This document shows positions 1 to 5,039 of a stretch of DNA of 5,039 nucleotides, piece by piece; position 1 is the first letter of the stretch; each line of letters begins with the position of its first letter. A program made the translations under genes and the position numbers. The notes beneath the pieces are model-generated. The model had not been told where the DNA came from, made no database searches, and saw only the letters and a list, made by a program, of their open reading frames with translations. Location: the NCBI GenBank assembly GCA_017304505.1, contig JAFKKQ010000190.1, forward strand, positions 1 to 5,039, read 5' to 3'. Source of the DNA: Hyphomicrobiales bacterium (lineage in GTDB: Bacteria > Pseudomonadota > Alphaproteobacteria > Rhizobiales > Xanthobacteraceae).

Positions 1-810
1 CAGGATCAGCCCGCTAACGAAGTTCGAAACGATCTTCTGCAGGCCGAAACCGATGCCGACGCCGACGGCGCCGCCGAATACGGCCAGAACGGAAAGGTCG
101 ATACCGACCGCGCTGAGCACGATAATCACGGCGATCGACATCACCGCGATGCGGACCAGCTTGCCGAGCAGAACCTGGACTGAGGGCGTCAGTTCGGTTG
201 TGGCCTGCAGGCGGCGGTCGAGGAAATTGCTGATGGCTGCGCCGATCCATAATGCCACCAGGAGCAACACCGTTGTCTTGATGACCAGAAGAGGTGTCAC
301 GCGCAGGCCGCCGATGACGAGCGCCCGCGAATCGAGCGCGGCCACGGTGCCGTCCAGCAATCCCACGATGCTGAGCGCGGCAATGGTCCAGGCGGCGACT
401 GCGACGACGCGATTGATAAGCGTGTTGCGGATCAGACAGGCCAGGACCGCGATCACGACCCAGGCAATCGCCAGATTGTTGGCGATGTGCAGGACGTAGG
501 TGCGGGGATGCTCAGCCCATGTCTGGATGGCGGCCCGGTCGATGGTGTTCACCAGGATGAACACCAGCACCGGCACATTGCTGGCCAGCACGCGGACGAT
601 CTTGCGCGGATAGGGCGACCAGCCCATCGTCGCCGATGTCAGATCGAAGCGGCGGCGCCACAACGCGGCGACAGCCAGTGCGATCAGCGCAGAAACGAAC
701 ACCGCACCCAACTGGATCGGCAGCCAGGCCGATGTCAGTTCGGTCCGCAGCGTTTCACGGACGGTCGTCGCCAGAGCTGCCGCGACGTCCTGCAGGCTGT
801 CGGGGTCCAT
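1..810 (-). CDS. MscS-family mechanosensitive ion channel, N-terminal part (3' end outside window)
   Basis: This is a small-conductance mechanosensitive channel of the inner membrane, which opens under membrane tension to release solutes during hypo-osmotic shock. Reading from the ATG at 808-810 the frame stays open to the left edge for 270 codons. Hydrophobic segments lie near residues 30-50, 71-90, 104-128, 135-158, 170-193, 218-235 and 240-270. The last is diagnostic: a Gly/Ala-rich stretch containing [18 protein letters not shown], which matches the pore-lining helix TM3 of MscS and the kink before the cytoplasmic beta domain. E. coli MscS has only two helices before this one, so this protein has extra N-terminal helices, as in larger MscS homologues. 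The beta domain and cytoplasmic cage are not visible. The start is supported by GGAG six bases upstream. It lies 76 bp downstream of the EamA gene on the same strand, with no clear terminator between them, so co-transcription is plausible. The family call is firm; the subfamily is not resolved. Confidence 0.93.
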   Translation of the reverse strand, partial: MDPDSLQDVAAALATTVRETLRTELTSAWLPIQLGAVFVSALIALAVAALWRRRFDLTSATMGWSPYPRKIVRVLASNVPVLVFILVNTIDRAAIQTWAEHPRTYVLHIANNLAIAWVVIAVLACLIRNTLINRVVAVAAWTIAALSIVGLLDGTVAALDSRALVIGGLRVTPLLVIKTTVLLLVALWIGAAISNFLDRRLQATTELTPSVQVLLGKLVRIAVMSIAVIIVLSAVGIDLSVLAVFGGAVGVGIGFGLQKIVSNFVSGLIL

Positions 811-811
811 T

Positions 812-826
812 CCCCACTCCAAGGGG
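812..826 (-). promoter_or_regulatory. Ribosome binding site of the MscS gene inside a small stem-loop
   Basis: On the minus strand the leader reads CCCCTTGGAGTGGGG followed by A and the ATG. The GGAG Shine-Dalgarno core (817-820) has a six-base spacing to the start codon, which supports the chosen start. The flanking CCCC and GGGG can pair into a 4-bp GC stem with GGAG exposed in the loop. The stem is short and may be chance; the ribosome binding site itself is convincing. Confidence 0.6.
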
Positions 827-886
827 CAATATCGGGCGGAAATATGTGATTCGAGCGTCGGTGCACAGATCCGCGACCGGTTTTGG

Positions 887-1774
887 TCAGCCTCGCTGCG
901 TCAGCCGGAACCCGATCAGCACCACGGCAAGGCCGGTCAGTTGCAGGATGCTGGGCTGCTCCCCGAGCGCGATCCAGCCGATCAGCACGACGCACGGGGG
1001 GACCAGCGTCGGAAACACTGCGGCTCGTCCGGCGCCGAGCAGGATGACCGAGCGGGTGTAGAGGTAGATCGCGCCCGGCCCCGCCAGCAGGCCCTGGATG
1101 GTTCCCTGAAGCAGGTTCTCCCAGGGCCCGAGCGCCATGATGCGGTCGAAGCCGATCAGCGCCCAGTAGAATGGCAGGATCGCGAGCGAGACGACGCTCA
1201 CGGCGACCATCGCCCGCGTCGCCGCGCGCCGCCACATGCGCAGCAACATACCGAAGGTCGCGAAGAAGCCGCCGGCCAGCACGAACAGCAGGTCGCCCGC
1301 GACGCCATGCGCGCCGATTGTCGTGACCGCCTCGCCGCCGATCACGGCAAGGCCGGCTACGATGGTCAGAGCCCCGATGGCGCGGCGGGCCGGCAGCCGC
1401 TCATGGAGGACGACGGTGGCGAGCACCAGGCCGATCAGCGCGGCGCAGGACGGCTGGATAATGCCGCCGTGGCCAAGCGGCACCAGCGTGAAACCCAGGT
1501 AGCTGAGCATGGCGATGCCGGGGCCGCCGAGGATCGTCAGCACGATGCCGCGGCCCCAGCCGATACCGTTGAGGTTGGCAAGCCCGTCGCGCCAGGCAAG
1601 CGGCAGCAGCATGAACCCCGACCAGATGCAGCGATGAAACACCAGGTCGGCCGGCGTGAACCCGATGTCGATGCCGTGCCGGGCGGCGACGAAGCCCGCC
1701 GCCCAGAACACCGCGGCACCGGCGCCGCAAGCGATTCCGATGGCGACCGGTGTGGCTGCGGCTGGTGGATTCAT
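887..1774 (-). CDS. EamA/DMT-superfamily transporter
   Basis: This is a ten-helix inner-membrane carrier of the drug/metabolite transporter superfamily; members commonly export amino acids, nucleosides or other small metabolites. At 295 residues it has the usual family length. It shows the two-fold EamA repeat. The first repeat (about 11-146) begins with a helix containing [15 protein letters not shown] and ends with the family-typical LHERLP (123-128) followed by a Gly-rich helix. The second (about 158-291) ends with the equivalent [20 protein letters not shown] chose the ATG at 1772-1774 because GGCGGA lies seven bases upstream and the first helix follows directly. In-frame ATGs at 1792 and 1870 would add 6 or 32 residues, but the ATG at 1792 has no ribosome binding site and the added residues look like promoter sequence. 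It lies upstream of the MscS gene and is divergent from the BKACE gene, with which it may share a regulatory region. The substrate cannot be told from sequence; a link to the BKACE substrate is speculative. Confidence 0.93.
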   Translation of the reverse strand: MNPPAAATPVAIGIACGAGAAVFWAAGFVAARHGIDIGFTPADLVFHRCIWSGFMLLPLAWRDGLANLNGIGWGRGIVLTILGGPGIAMLSYLGFTLVPLGHGGIIQPSCAALIGLVLATVVLHERLPARRAIGALTIVAGLAVIGGEAVTTIGAHGVAGDLLFVLAGGFFATFGMLLRMWRRAATRAMVAVSVVSLAILPFYWALIGFDRIMALGPWENLLQGTIQGLLAGPGAIYLYTRSVILLGAGRAAVFPTLVPPCVVLIGWIALGEQPSILQLTGLAVVLIGFRLTQRG

Positions 1775-1811
1775 TCGGCTTTCCGCCGTCATGGCCGGGG
1801 CGTGGTGGGCA

Positions 1812-1849
1812 AGATGTGATGGCCGAGATGTGATGCCGGTAAGATGCTG
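1812..1849. repeat. Short direct repeats AGATGTGATG, possible operator
   Basis: AGATGTGATG occurs perfectly at 1812-1821 and 1826-1835, with start points 14 bp apart. A weaker third copy, AGATGCTG, starts at 1842, 16 bp further on. The copies lie 38-75 bp upstream of the EamA start codon, where an operator or activator site would be expected. The spacing is longer than one helical turn, so the copies would not sit on exactly the same DNA face. They could be a regulator binding array or chance. Confidence 0.35.
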
Positions 1850-1917
1850 CGCAGTCGAATGCAGACCCATACGCCGGCCGCCGCGCCTCTGCCAGTGGCA
1901 CGGGGAGCGATGGGGCT

Positions 1918-1946
1918 TTTCGAACAGGCCGGCGATTGCCTAGGAT
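1918..1946 (+). promoter_or_regulatory. Weak sigma-70-like promoter candidate for the BKACE gene
   Basis: A TTTCGA element (1918-1923) and a TAGGAT element (1941-1946) are separated by 17 bp, in the right arrangement for a housekeeping promoter. Each matches its consensus only partly (about 3 of 6 and 4 of 6). It would start transcription near 1953 and give a leader of about 33 bases. This is a guess by eye. Confidence 0.25.
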
Positions 1947-1972
1947 CAAGCCAAATCAAGAACGCAAAACGT

Positions 1973-1979
1973 GAGGGAG
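1973..1979 (+). promoter_or_regulatory. Ribosome binding site fixing a GTG start for the BKACE gene
   Basis: The purine run GAGGGAG ends six bases before the GTG at 1986-1988. This strong Shine-Dalgarno match favours GTG 1986 over the in-frame ATG at 2007, which would lack a comparable site. Confidence 0.75.
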
Positions 1980-1985
1980 TGAGCC

Positions 1986-2948
1986 GTGGCCAAGGACGCG
2001 AGCAAGATGCCGGGCAAGACCGGCAGCAAGGTCATCATCACCTGCGCGGTGACAGGGGCAATCCACACACCGACCATGTCGCCGCATCTGCCGATCACCC
2101 CGGACGAGATCGCCGCTGCCGCGATCGGTGCGGCGGAGGCCGGCGCTGCGATCATCCATCTGCACGCGCGCGATCCGAAGACGGGCAAGCCTGACCAGAC
2201 ACCCGAAGCCTTTGGCCGCTTCCTGCCGCGGATCAAGCAGCAGTCGAACTGCGTCATCAACCTGACGTCGGGCGGTTCGCCGACCATGCGGGTGGAGGAG
2301 CGCGCCAGGCCCGCCGCGACCTTCAAGCCGGAGGTTGCGAGCCTCAACATGGGCTCGATCAACTTCGCCCTCTACCCGATGCTCAACCGCTACAAGGACT
2401 TCAAATTCGATTGGGAGCGGCCCTATCTCGAAGGCACGCGCGATCTCGTGTTCCGCAACACCTTCCAGGACATCGAGTACGTCCTGAAGACCTGCTACGG
2501 CAACGACACCCGCTTCGAGTTCGAATGCTACGATGTGGCGCACCTCTACAATCTCGCGCATTTCCTGGAGCGCGGCCTGGTCAAGCCGCCGCTGTTCGTG
2601 CAGTCGGTGTTCGGCATCCTCGGCGGCATCGGCACCCACCCCGAGGATGTCATGACCATGCGCCGGACCGCCGACCGGCTGCTCGGCCGCGAGAACTATC
2701 GCTGGTCGGTGCTCGGTGCCGGCCGCGCGCAGATGCCGATCGCGGCGATGGCTGCGGCGATGGGCGGCAACGTCCGCGTCGGCCTTGAGGATTCGCTCTG
2801 GATCGGGCCGGGCAAGCTCGCCGAAAGCAATGCTCAGCAGGTCAGAAAGGCCCGACAGATCATCGAAGGGCTTGGGCTTGAGATCGCCAGCGCTGACGAG
2901 GCGCGCGAAATCCTTCAGCTCAAGGGTGGCGACAAGGTCGCGTTCTGA
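1986..2948 (+). CDS. Beta-keto acid cleavage enzyme (BKACE, formerly DUF849)
   Basis: This is a 320-residue zinc-dependent cytoplasmic enzyme of the BKACE family. Members condense a beta-keto acid with acetyl-CoA and split it into acetoacetate and a new CoA ester; the founding member Kce acts on 3-keto-5-aminohexanoate in lysine fermentation. The TIM-barrel hallmarks are present: KVIITCAVTGA at 15-25, IIHLHARD at 56-63 with zinc ligands His58 and His60, NLTSGGS at 92-98, and GGNVRVGLEDSL at 260-271, where Glu268 is the third zinc ligand and Arg264 and Asp269 match catalytic residues of Kce. The middle section (about 131-165) is longer than in Kce as I recall it, as in the many bacterial members ending in GGDKVAF. 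Kce Glu14, which holds the substrate amino group, aligns here with Ile26 next to His27, so the substrate is probably not 3-keto-5-aminohexanoate despite the common database name. No pathway genes adjoin it, and the substrate remains unknown. Confidence 0.95.
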   Translation: MAKDASKMPGKTGSKVIITCAVTGAIHTPTMSPHLPITPDEIAAAAIGAAEAGAAIIHLHARDPKTGKPDQTPEAFGRFLPRIKQQSNCVINLTSGGSPTMRVEERARPAATFKPEVASLNMGSINFALYPMLNRYKDFKFDWERPYLEGTRDLVFRNTFQDIEYVLKTCYGNDTRFEFECYDVAHLYNLAHFLERGLVKPPLFVQSVFGILGGIGTHPEDVMTMRRTADRLLGRENYRWSVLGAGRAQMPIAAMAAAMGGNVRVGLEDSLWIGPGKLAESNAQQVRKARQIIEGLGLEIASADEAREILQLKGGDKVAF

Positions 2949-3062
2949 CTGGCGGCCAGAGTGCCGCTGTCGCCGCAAGGCTGCTGAAATCGTTGAGCCG
3001 ATTCCGATTTGGCGTTGCGCTCGGCAGGCCCTGCCCGTCATAAAGACGGGCAGGGCCTTGCG
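2949..3062. other. Intergenic region between the BKACE and antiporter genes
   Basis: The 114-bp gap starts with a tiny CTGG/CCAG palindrome just after the BKACE stop codon. Next comes AAATCG (2987-2992), which can pair with CGATTT (3005-3010) or, with one base fewer, with CGATT (2999-3003), because CGATT is repeated in tandem. It ends with the strong hairpin at 3026-3058. No convincing separate promoter for the antiporter was seen, although TTGAGC (2993-2998) resembles a -35 element. Confidence 0.5.
3026..3058 (+). terminator. Perfect 14-bp hairpin, terminator-like but lacking a U-tract and covering the antiporter ribosome binding site
   Basis: AGGCCCTGCCCGTC (3026-3039) and GACGGGCAGGGCCT (3045-3058) are perfectly complementary, with an ATAAA loop. 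The stem is very GC-rich and would be highly stable. Only TT follows before GCG and the start codon, so the U-tract of a standard intrinsic terminator is missing on both strands. The only Shine-Dalgarno-like sequence before the antiporter ATG, AGGG (3052-3055), lies in the 3' arm. The element could attenuate BKACE read-through, restrain antiporter translation, or do both. The hairpin is certain as sequence; its role is inferred. Confidence 0.6.
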
Positions 3063-4868
3063 ATGGAATCAGTTGACGCAGTCAGCATAACCATCCTCTT
3101 CGGTGCGATCCTGGTGCTGACCGGCATCATGTCGAGCCTGATCGCGCTTCGCTTCGGTGCCCCGCTGTTGCTGGTCTTCCTCCTGGTCGGTCTGCTGGCC
3201 GGCGAATCCGGCATCGGCGGCATCCACTTCGACGATGTCCGGTTGGCCTACACCGTCGGGTCGGTGGCACTTGGATTGATTCTGTTCGACGGCGGTCTTC
3301 GCACGCGGATCGCGACCTTTCGCAATGTGCTGGCGCCGGCCGGCCTATTGGCGACACTCGGTGTTCTGATCACCGCCACCCTGACGGCGCCGGCGGCAGC
3401 GTGGGCGCTGGGACTGACATGGAGCGAGTCGCTCCTGGTCGGCGCGGTCATGGCGTCGACCGACGCCGCGGCGGTGTTCTTCCTGCTTCATGCCAAGGGG
3501 CTTCGATTGCGCCCGCGCGTCAGTGCGACGCTGGAGGTGGAATCGGGCATCAACGACCCTTTTGCCATCTTCCTCACCATCATCCTGGTCGAGATTCTGT
3601 TTTCGGGCGAGCGATCGTGGGACGAGATCGCGCTCTACATGATCGAGAAGACGGTCCTGGGCGCGCTGTTCGGCTGGGCCGGCGGACGCGCCGTGGTGTT
3701 CGTGCTCAATCACCTGAATTTGCCGCAAGGCATGCACGCGCCGTTTGTCGCCACCGGTGCGCTGGTGACGTTCGGGCTTGCCGAGGCGCCGCACGGTTCG
3801 GGCTTCCTTGCGGTTTATATCGCGGGTCTTGTGGTCGGAAACCACAAGATCCGCGCCCACAGTTCGGTCGTGGTGTTCCTGGATGCCGCGACCTGGTTGG
3901 CGCAGATCGCCATGTTCGTGCTGCTTGGTTTGCTGGCGTCGCCGGACCGCTTGTCGCAGCGGTTGCTGCCGGCGCTGGCGATCGCGATGGCGCTGATGCT
4001 GATCGCACGGCCCGTGGCGGTGATGGTTTGTCTTGCGCCGTTCCGGTTCAGCATCCGTGAGAAGCTTTTCATCTCCTGGGTGGGCTTGCGCGGCGCGGTG
4101 TCGGTGTTCCTCGCCTCGATCCCGATGCTGGTCGGTCTGCCGGGCGCGCCGTTCTATTTCGATGTTGCCTTCGTCGTGGTGATGTTGTCGCTCGCGATCC
4201 AGGGGTGGACCATTGCGCCTGCGGCGAGGCTGCTGCGCATCGGCATGCCACGCACCGACGTCAACGCACGCCGGACCGAACTCGATCTGCCCGGCCAGTT
4301 GACCCAGGAGCTGGTGGGCTATCCGCTCGTCGCCGGCAGTCCGTATCTGCGCCGTGGCATCCGTCCGTCCTGGGCCAAGCTTACGCTGGTGGTGCGCGAG
4401 GGCCGTGTGCTGACACCGGAGGAAGCGGAGCCGGTTCGTGAGGGTGACCACGTCTACTTCCTGGCGCCCTCGGAACGCATGCAGGCGCTCGACCGGTTCT
4501 TTGCCGAGCGGCCGTCTCAGGTGTCCGCCGACGCCAACCTGATCGAGGATTTCTTCGTGCCGGGCGACGTGACGCTCGGCGCCCTGGCCGACATCTACGG
4601 ACTCGCCATTCCGACGGATGAGGCGGCGATGCCGCTCGCGGATTATTTCGCTGCCTATTTCAAGCGCAACCCGCGTGCCGGCGACACCGTCCGGCTCGGT
4701 CCGGTGGTGCTGGTGGCGCACACCGTGACCGACGAGCGCGTGGTCACAATCGGCCTGCAACTGGCCGAGCCCGAACCGCAGCCGCGCACGCTCTGGGATC
4801 GGGTGAGGATTTTGGGTCGGCGGTTGTTGCGCCGGCTTTGGGCGCGGCTGCGCGAGCGGTTTAACTGA
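3063..4868 (+). CDS. nhaP2: CPA1-type K+/H+ antiporter, NhaP2/CvrA type
   Basis: This inner-membrane antiporter exchanges cytoplasmic K+ (and possibly Na+) for external protons, protecting against potassium excess and helping pH and volume control. The 601 residues are close to E. coli CvrA (about 578). The membrane domain spans about 5-392 with many hydrophobic helices. Family motifs are LILFDGGLRT (72-81), STDAAAVF (132-139), ESGINDPFAIFLT (160-172) with the ion-site pair Asn164-Asp165, WLAQIAMFVLLGLL (278-291) and SWVGLRGAV (338-346) with Arg343. A TrkA-C/RCK-C-like domain follows (about 405-480), then a CorC/HlyC-type transporter-associated domain (about 495-568), and last an Arg-rich tail (575-601). 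I chose the ATG at 3063 because MESVDAVSITILFG aligns with the CvrA N-terminus and AGGG lies seven bases upstream. A TTG at 3009 would add 18 residues encoded across the hairpin and is unlikely. The gene end overlaps the convergent ABC gene. Ion preference is inferred from the family. Confidence 0.94.
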   Translation: MESVDAVSITILFGAILVLTGIMSSLIALRFGAPLLLVFLLVGLLAGESGIGGIHFDDVRLAYTVGSVALGLILFDGGLRTRIATFRNVLAPAGLLATLGVLITATLTAPAAAWALGLTWSESLLVGAVMASTDAAAVFFLLHAKGLRLRPRVSATLEVESGINDPFAIFLTIILVEILFSGERSWDEIALYMIEKTVLGALFGWAGGRAVVFVLNHLNLPQGMHAPFVATGALVTFGLAEAPHGSGFLAVYIAGLVVGNHKIRAHSSVVVFLDAATWLAQIAMFVLLGLLASPDRLSQRLLPALAIAMALMLIARPVAVMVCLAPFRFSIREKLFISWVGLRGAVSVFLASIPMLVGLPGAPFYFDVAFVVVMLSLAIQGWTIAPAARLLRIGMPRTDVNARRTELDLPGQLTQELVGYPLVAGSPYLRRGIRPSWAKLTLVVREGRVLTPEEAEPVREGDHVYFLAPSERMQALDRFFAERPSQVSADANLIEDFFVPGDVTLGALADIYGLAIPTDEAAMPLADYFAAYFKRNPRAGDTVRLGPVVLVAHTVTDERVVTIGLQLAEPEPQPRTLWDRVRILGRRLLRRLWARLRERFN

Positions 4869-5039
4869 CGGGGTGCTGCTTACGGCCGGTGGGGTGTTGA
4901 AGCTCCCAGTCCAGCAGTTCCAGCCCGCCGGCGGCCGCGACGCGGCCCTCATCGATCCGCACCACCTGCGAGCACAGGCGCTGAATCTCGCCGGCCTGGT
5001 GGCTGACATAGATCATCGGCACCCGGGCTTCGTCGCGCA
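4861..5039 (-). CDS. ABC transporter ATP-binding protein, C-terminal end (possibly ModC-like; 5' end outside window)
   Basis: Reading leftward from the right edge, 58 codons run to a TAA at 4861-4863. The visible part begins RDEARVPMIYVSHQAGEIQRL and continues with VVRIDEGRVAAAGGLELL. This is the end of an ABC ATPase domain: the H-loop (switch) histidine in YVSH, the helix after it, and the final beta strands. The wording closely recalls ModC, the molybdate importer ATPase, whose equivalent reads PMLYVSHSLDEI, but the Walker A, Walker B and signature motifs are off-window, so the substrate is uncertain. Only about 20 residues follow the ATPase core, so the C-terminal TOBE domain typical of ModC is absent. 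No gene symbol is given for that reason. The last 8 bp overlap the antiporter 3' end in convergent orientation. Confidence 0.8.
   Translation of the reverse strand, partial: RDEARVPMIYVSHQAGEIQRLCSQVVRIDEGRVAAAGGLELLDWELQHPTGRKQHPVS

Larger units (their letters stand above)
1775..1985. promoter_or_regulatory. Divergent intergenic region between the EamA and BKACE genes
   Basis: This 211-bp gap must hold the promoters of both divergent genes. The half near the EamA gene carries short direct repeats (1812-1849). The middle has an 11-bp perfect palindrome, TGCCAGTGGCA (1890-1900). The half near the BKACE gene is locally AT-richer (about 1916-1972), as expected of a promoter. No small gene with a ribosome binding site was found in it, and no known riboswitch was recognised. 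Confidence 0.6.

Noticed and set aside
53..849. Two plus-strand open frames (53-499 and 487-849) opposite the MscS gene
   Set aside because: Neither resembles a known protein, while the minus strand gives an unbroken MscS N-terminal region with a diagnostic pore helix.
941..1819. A 292-codon open frame on the plus strand opposite the EamA gene
   Set aside because: Its composition is dominated by Arg, Asp, Gln, Ala and His, with no plausible fold. The minus strand encodes an intact ten-helix transporter here.
1886..1904. Palindrome TGCCAGTGGCA as a firm operator
   Set aside because: An 11-bp palindrome with 5-bp arms is not rare in GC-rich DNA and has no matching regulator gene nearby; noted only within the intergenic entry.
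1895..1910. Sigma-54 promoter suggested by TGGCAC at 1896-1901
   Set aside because: The required GC of the -12 element is not at the right distance, and no TTGC-like element follows.
1956..3041. A 361-codon open frame on the minus strand opposite the BKACE gene
   Set aside because: It has low-complexity composition typical of antisense frames in GC-rich DNA and lies across a firmly identified plus-strand enzyme and its promoter.
3009..3062. Longer antiporter starting at the TTG at 3009
   Set aside because: The extra 18 residues would be encoded by the hairpin, are not hydrophobic, and have no counterpart in CvrA as I recall it; the ATG at 3063 aligns with the family N-terminus.
3345..5009. 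A 554-codon open frame on the minus strand opposite the antiporter gene
   Set aside because: It is rich in Arg, Gln, His and Pro with no hydrophobic core or recognisable domain, as expected for the complement of a GC-rich gene. The plus-strand antiporter has clear family motifs throughout.

Overview
The window is GC-rich (about two-thirds GC by eye), densely coded and has wobble positions strongly biased to G/C. This fits a free-living proteobacterium, most likely an alphaproteobacterium of the Rhodospirillales or Hyphomicrobiales type. That placement is an inference from composition and protein style, not a marker-gene result. No rRNA, tRNA, CRISPR array, insertion sequence, phage gene or attachment site was seen.

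Layout from left to right. Positions 1-810 (minus strand) hold the N-terminal 270 codons of an MscS-family mechanosensitive channel; its C-terminal part lies beyond the left edge. Positions 887-1774 (minus) hold a complete EamA/DMT-family ten-helix transporter directly upstream of the channel, so the two may be co-transcribed. Positions 1775-1985 are a divergent intergenic region with short direct repeats and a weak promoter candidate. Positions 1986-2948 (plus) encode a complete zinc-dependent beta-keto acid cleavage enzyme (BKACE, formerly DUF849). Positions 2949-3062 are a short intergenic stretch ending in a perfect 14-bp GC-rich hairpin that covers the ribosome binding site of the next gene. 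Positions 3063-4868 (plus) encode a complete CPA1-type K+/H+ antiporter of the NhaP2/CvrA type with its cytoplasmic regulatory domains. Positions 4861-5039 (minus) are the C-terminal end of an ABC transporter ATPase, possibly ModC-like, overlapping the antiporter stop codon by 8 bp in convergent orientation.

Two genes concern ion and osmotic balance: the MscS channel releases solutes on hypo-osmotic shock and the antiporter exports K+. Two others may form a metabolic pair, since the BKACE enzyme splits a beta-keto acid with acetyl-CoA and the divergent EamA carrier could move a related small metabolite; this pairing is only inferred from position. The window looks like ordinary chromosomal housekeeping and accessory metabolism, and I see no strong candidate for a wholly new system. 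The points most worth a second look are the hairpin over the antiporter ribosome binding site, the changed substrate-pocket position in the BKACE enzyme, and the repeats in the divergent promoter region.
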